Assembly: GCA_033557465.1 (NCBI GenBank)
Contig: CM066043.1
Span: forward strand, 108,366,278-108,430,277
Direction: 5' to 3'
DNA: 64,000 nucleotides
Origin: Ichthyophis bannanicus
Taxonomy: Eukaryota > Chordata > Amphibia > Gymnophiona > Ichthyophiidae
In this document: in pieces, positions 63,600-64,000 of the stretch
Numbering within the stretch: the first letter of the stretch is position 1
How the letters are laid out: every line of letters begins with the position of its first letter
The notes under the pieces: model-generated
Seen by the model: the letters and a program-made list of their open reading frames with translations, nothing else
Told to the model about the DNA's origin: nothing
The model's database searches: none
Translations under genes and position numbers: made by a program

Positions 63600-64000
63600 C
63601 CGATGGGGGGGGGGGTAGGACTGGTAATGGGCTATTGGGGGGGGCTGGGACTGGAAATAGGCTGGGGGGGTTAAGGCTGGAGGTGGGCTGATGGGGTTAG
63701 GACTGGTAATGGGCTGTGGGCTGATGGGGGGGGTAAGAACTGGGAATGGGCTGGGGGGTAGGACTGGTAATGGGCTATTGGGGGGGCTGGGACTGGAAAT
63801 GGGCTGGGGGGTTAATGCTGGAGGTGGGCTGATGGGGTTAGGACTGGTAATGGGATGTGGGCTGATGGGGGATTTCTGGTAATTTGCTAATGGGGGGCTA
63901 GGAATGGAAATGGGTTGGGGGGTTAAGACTGGAGGTGGGCTGATGGGGTTAGGACTGGTAATGGGATGTGGGCTGATGGGGGGTTAGGGCTGGCAATGGG
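63600..64000 (+). repeat. G-rich minisatellite of hAT copy 3
   Basis: The same units as 36125-37000 (GGTTAGGACTGGTAATGGGC type), continuing past the window end. Frames through it encode only Gly/Leu/Met-rich repeats. Confidence 0.85.

Larger units (their letters stand above)
63097..64000 (+). mobile_element. hAT-like transposon copy 3, left part
   Basis: Starts CAGGAACGGATTTACCTATACGCC-like, the same end as hAT copy 1 with two changes. It interrupts the N-terminal part of the R4-like LINE. It contains a long palindrome and then the G-rich minisatellite; the right end is beyond the window, so the target duplication cannot be checked. Confidence 0.8.

Overview
This window looks like intronic DNA from a large, transposon-rich vertebrate genome. 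The only host gene I can support is on the minus strand: two exons of a group III metabotropic glutamate receptor, best matched to GRM6, at 24205-24359 and 12048-12188. Both have consensus splice sites and compatible phases, and the 12.0 kb intron between them is filled with mobile elements. The gene continues beyond both ends of the window. The mix of DIRS tyrosine-recombinase elements, CR1-like and L2 LINEs, an R4-like LINE, hAT elements and retrovirus-like LTRs suggests an amphibian, perhaps a caecilian. That species guess is inference.

Layout. 1-1456: CR1-like LINE (family I here). 1457-6800: a nearly complete DIRS element on the minus strand (gag, RT/RNase H, tyrosine recombinase; frames damaged). 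6927-8202: LTR-like unit A. 8985-10556: CR1-like family II copy. 12713-17612: old hAT element containing a CR1-II copy, an L2 tail, a minisatellite and nested palindromes. 18434-21560: CR1-like copies on the minus strand. 25355-26866: 3' end of a second DIRS type with its internal and terminal repeats. 27185-28842: an ORF1-only L1-type (HAL1-like) element with poly(A) tail. 29386-32101: SINE, pyrimidine-rich repeats, a solo LTR and a hAT end. 32102-42685: an older DIRS copy broken by a hAT, two CR1 fragments, an inverted duplication, and a SINE that itself holds LTR-like unit B. 42690-45995: L2 copy holding a CR1-II copy that itself holds an L2 tail. 47040-51235: three decayed CR1-like copies. 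51240-63096: an R4-like LINE on the minus strand split by LTR-like unit C and by a 7.7 kb hAT; that hAT contains a full-length L2 with an intact 1053-residue ORF preceded by seven identical 140-bp units, each with CCAAT and TATA motifs. 63097-64000: start of another hAT with a long palindrome.

Most notable: (1) three LTR-like units (A, B, C), each with TG...CA ends, an exact 4-bp target duplication, a promoter-like motif, an ORF frame and AATAAA, whose ORFs end in a shared acidic/Cys motif; (2) an L2 LINE with an array of promoter-like monomers; (3) an in-frame L2/CR1 chimeric reverse transcriptase joined at the catalytic ADD box; (4) a 19-bp core in a DIRS element that keeps its orientation while its flanks are inverted; (5) apparently intact GRM6 exons.
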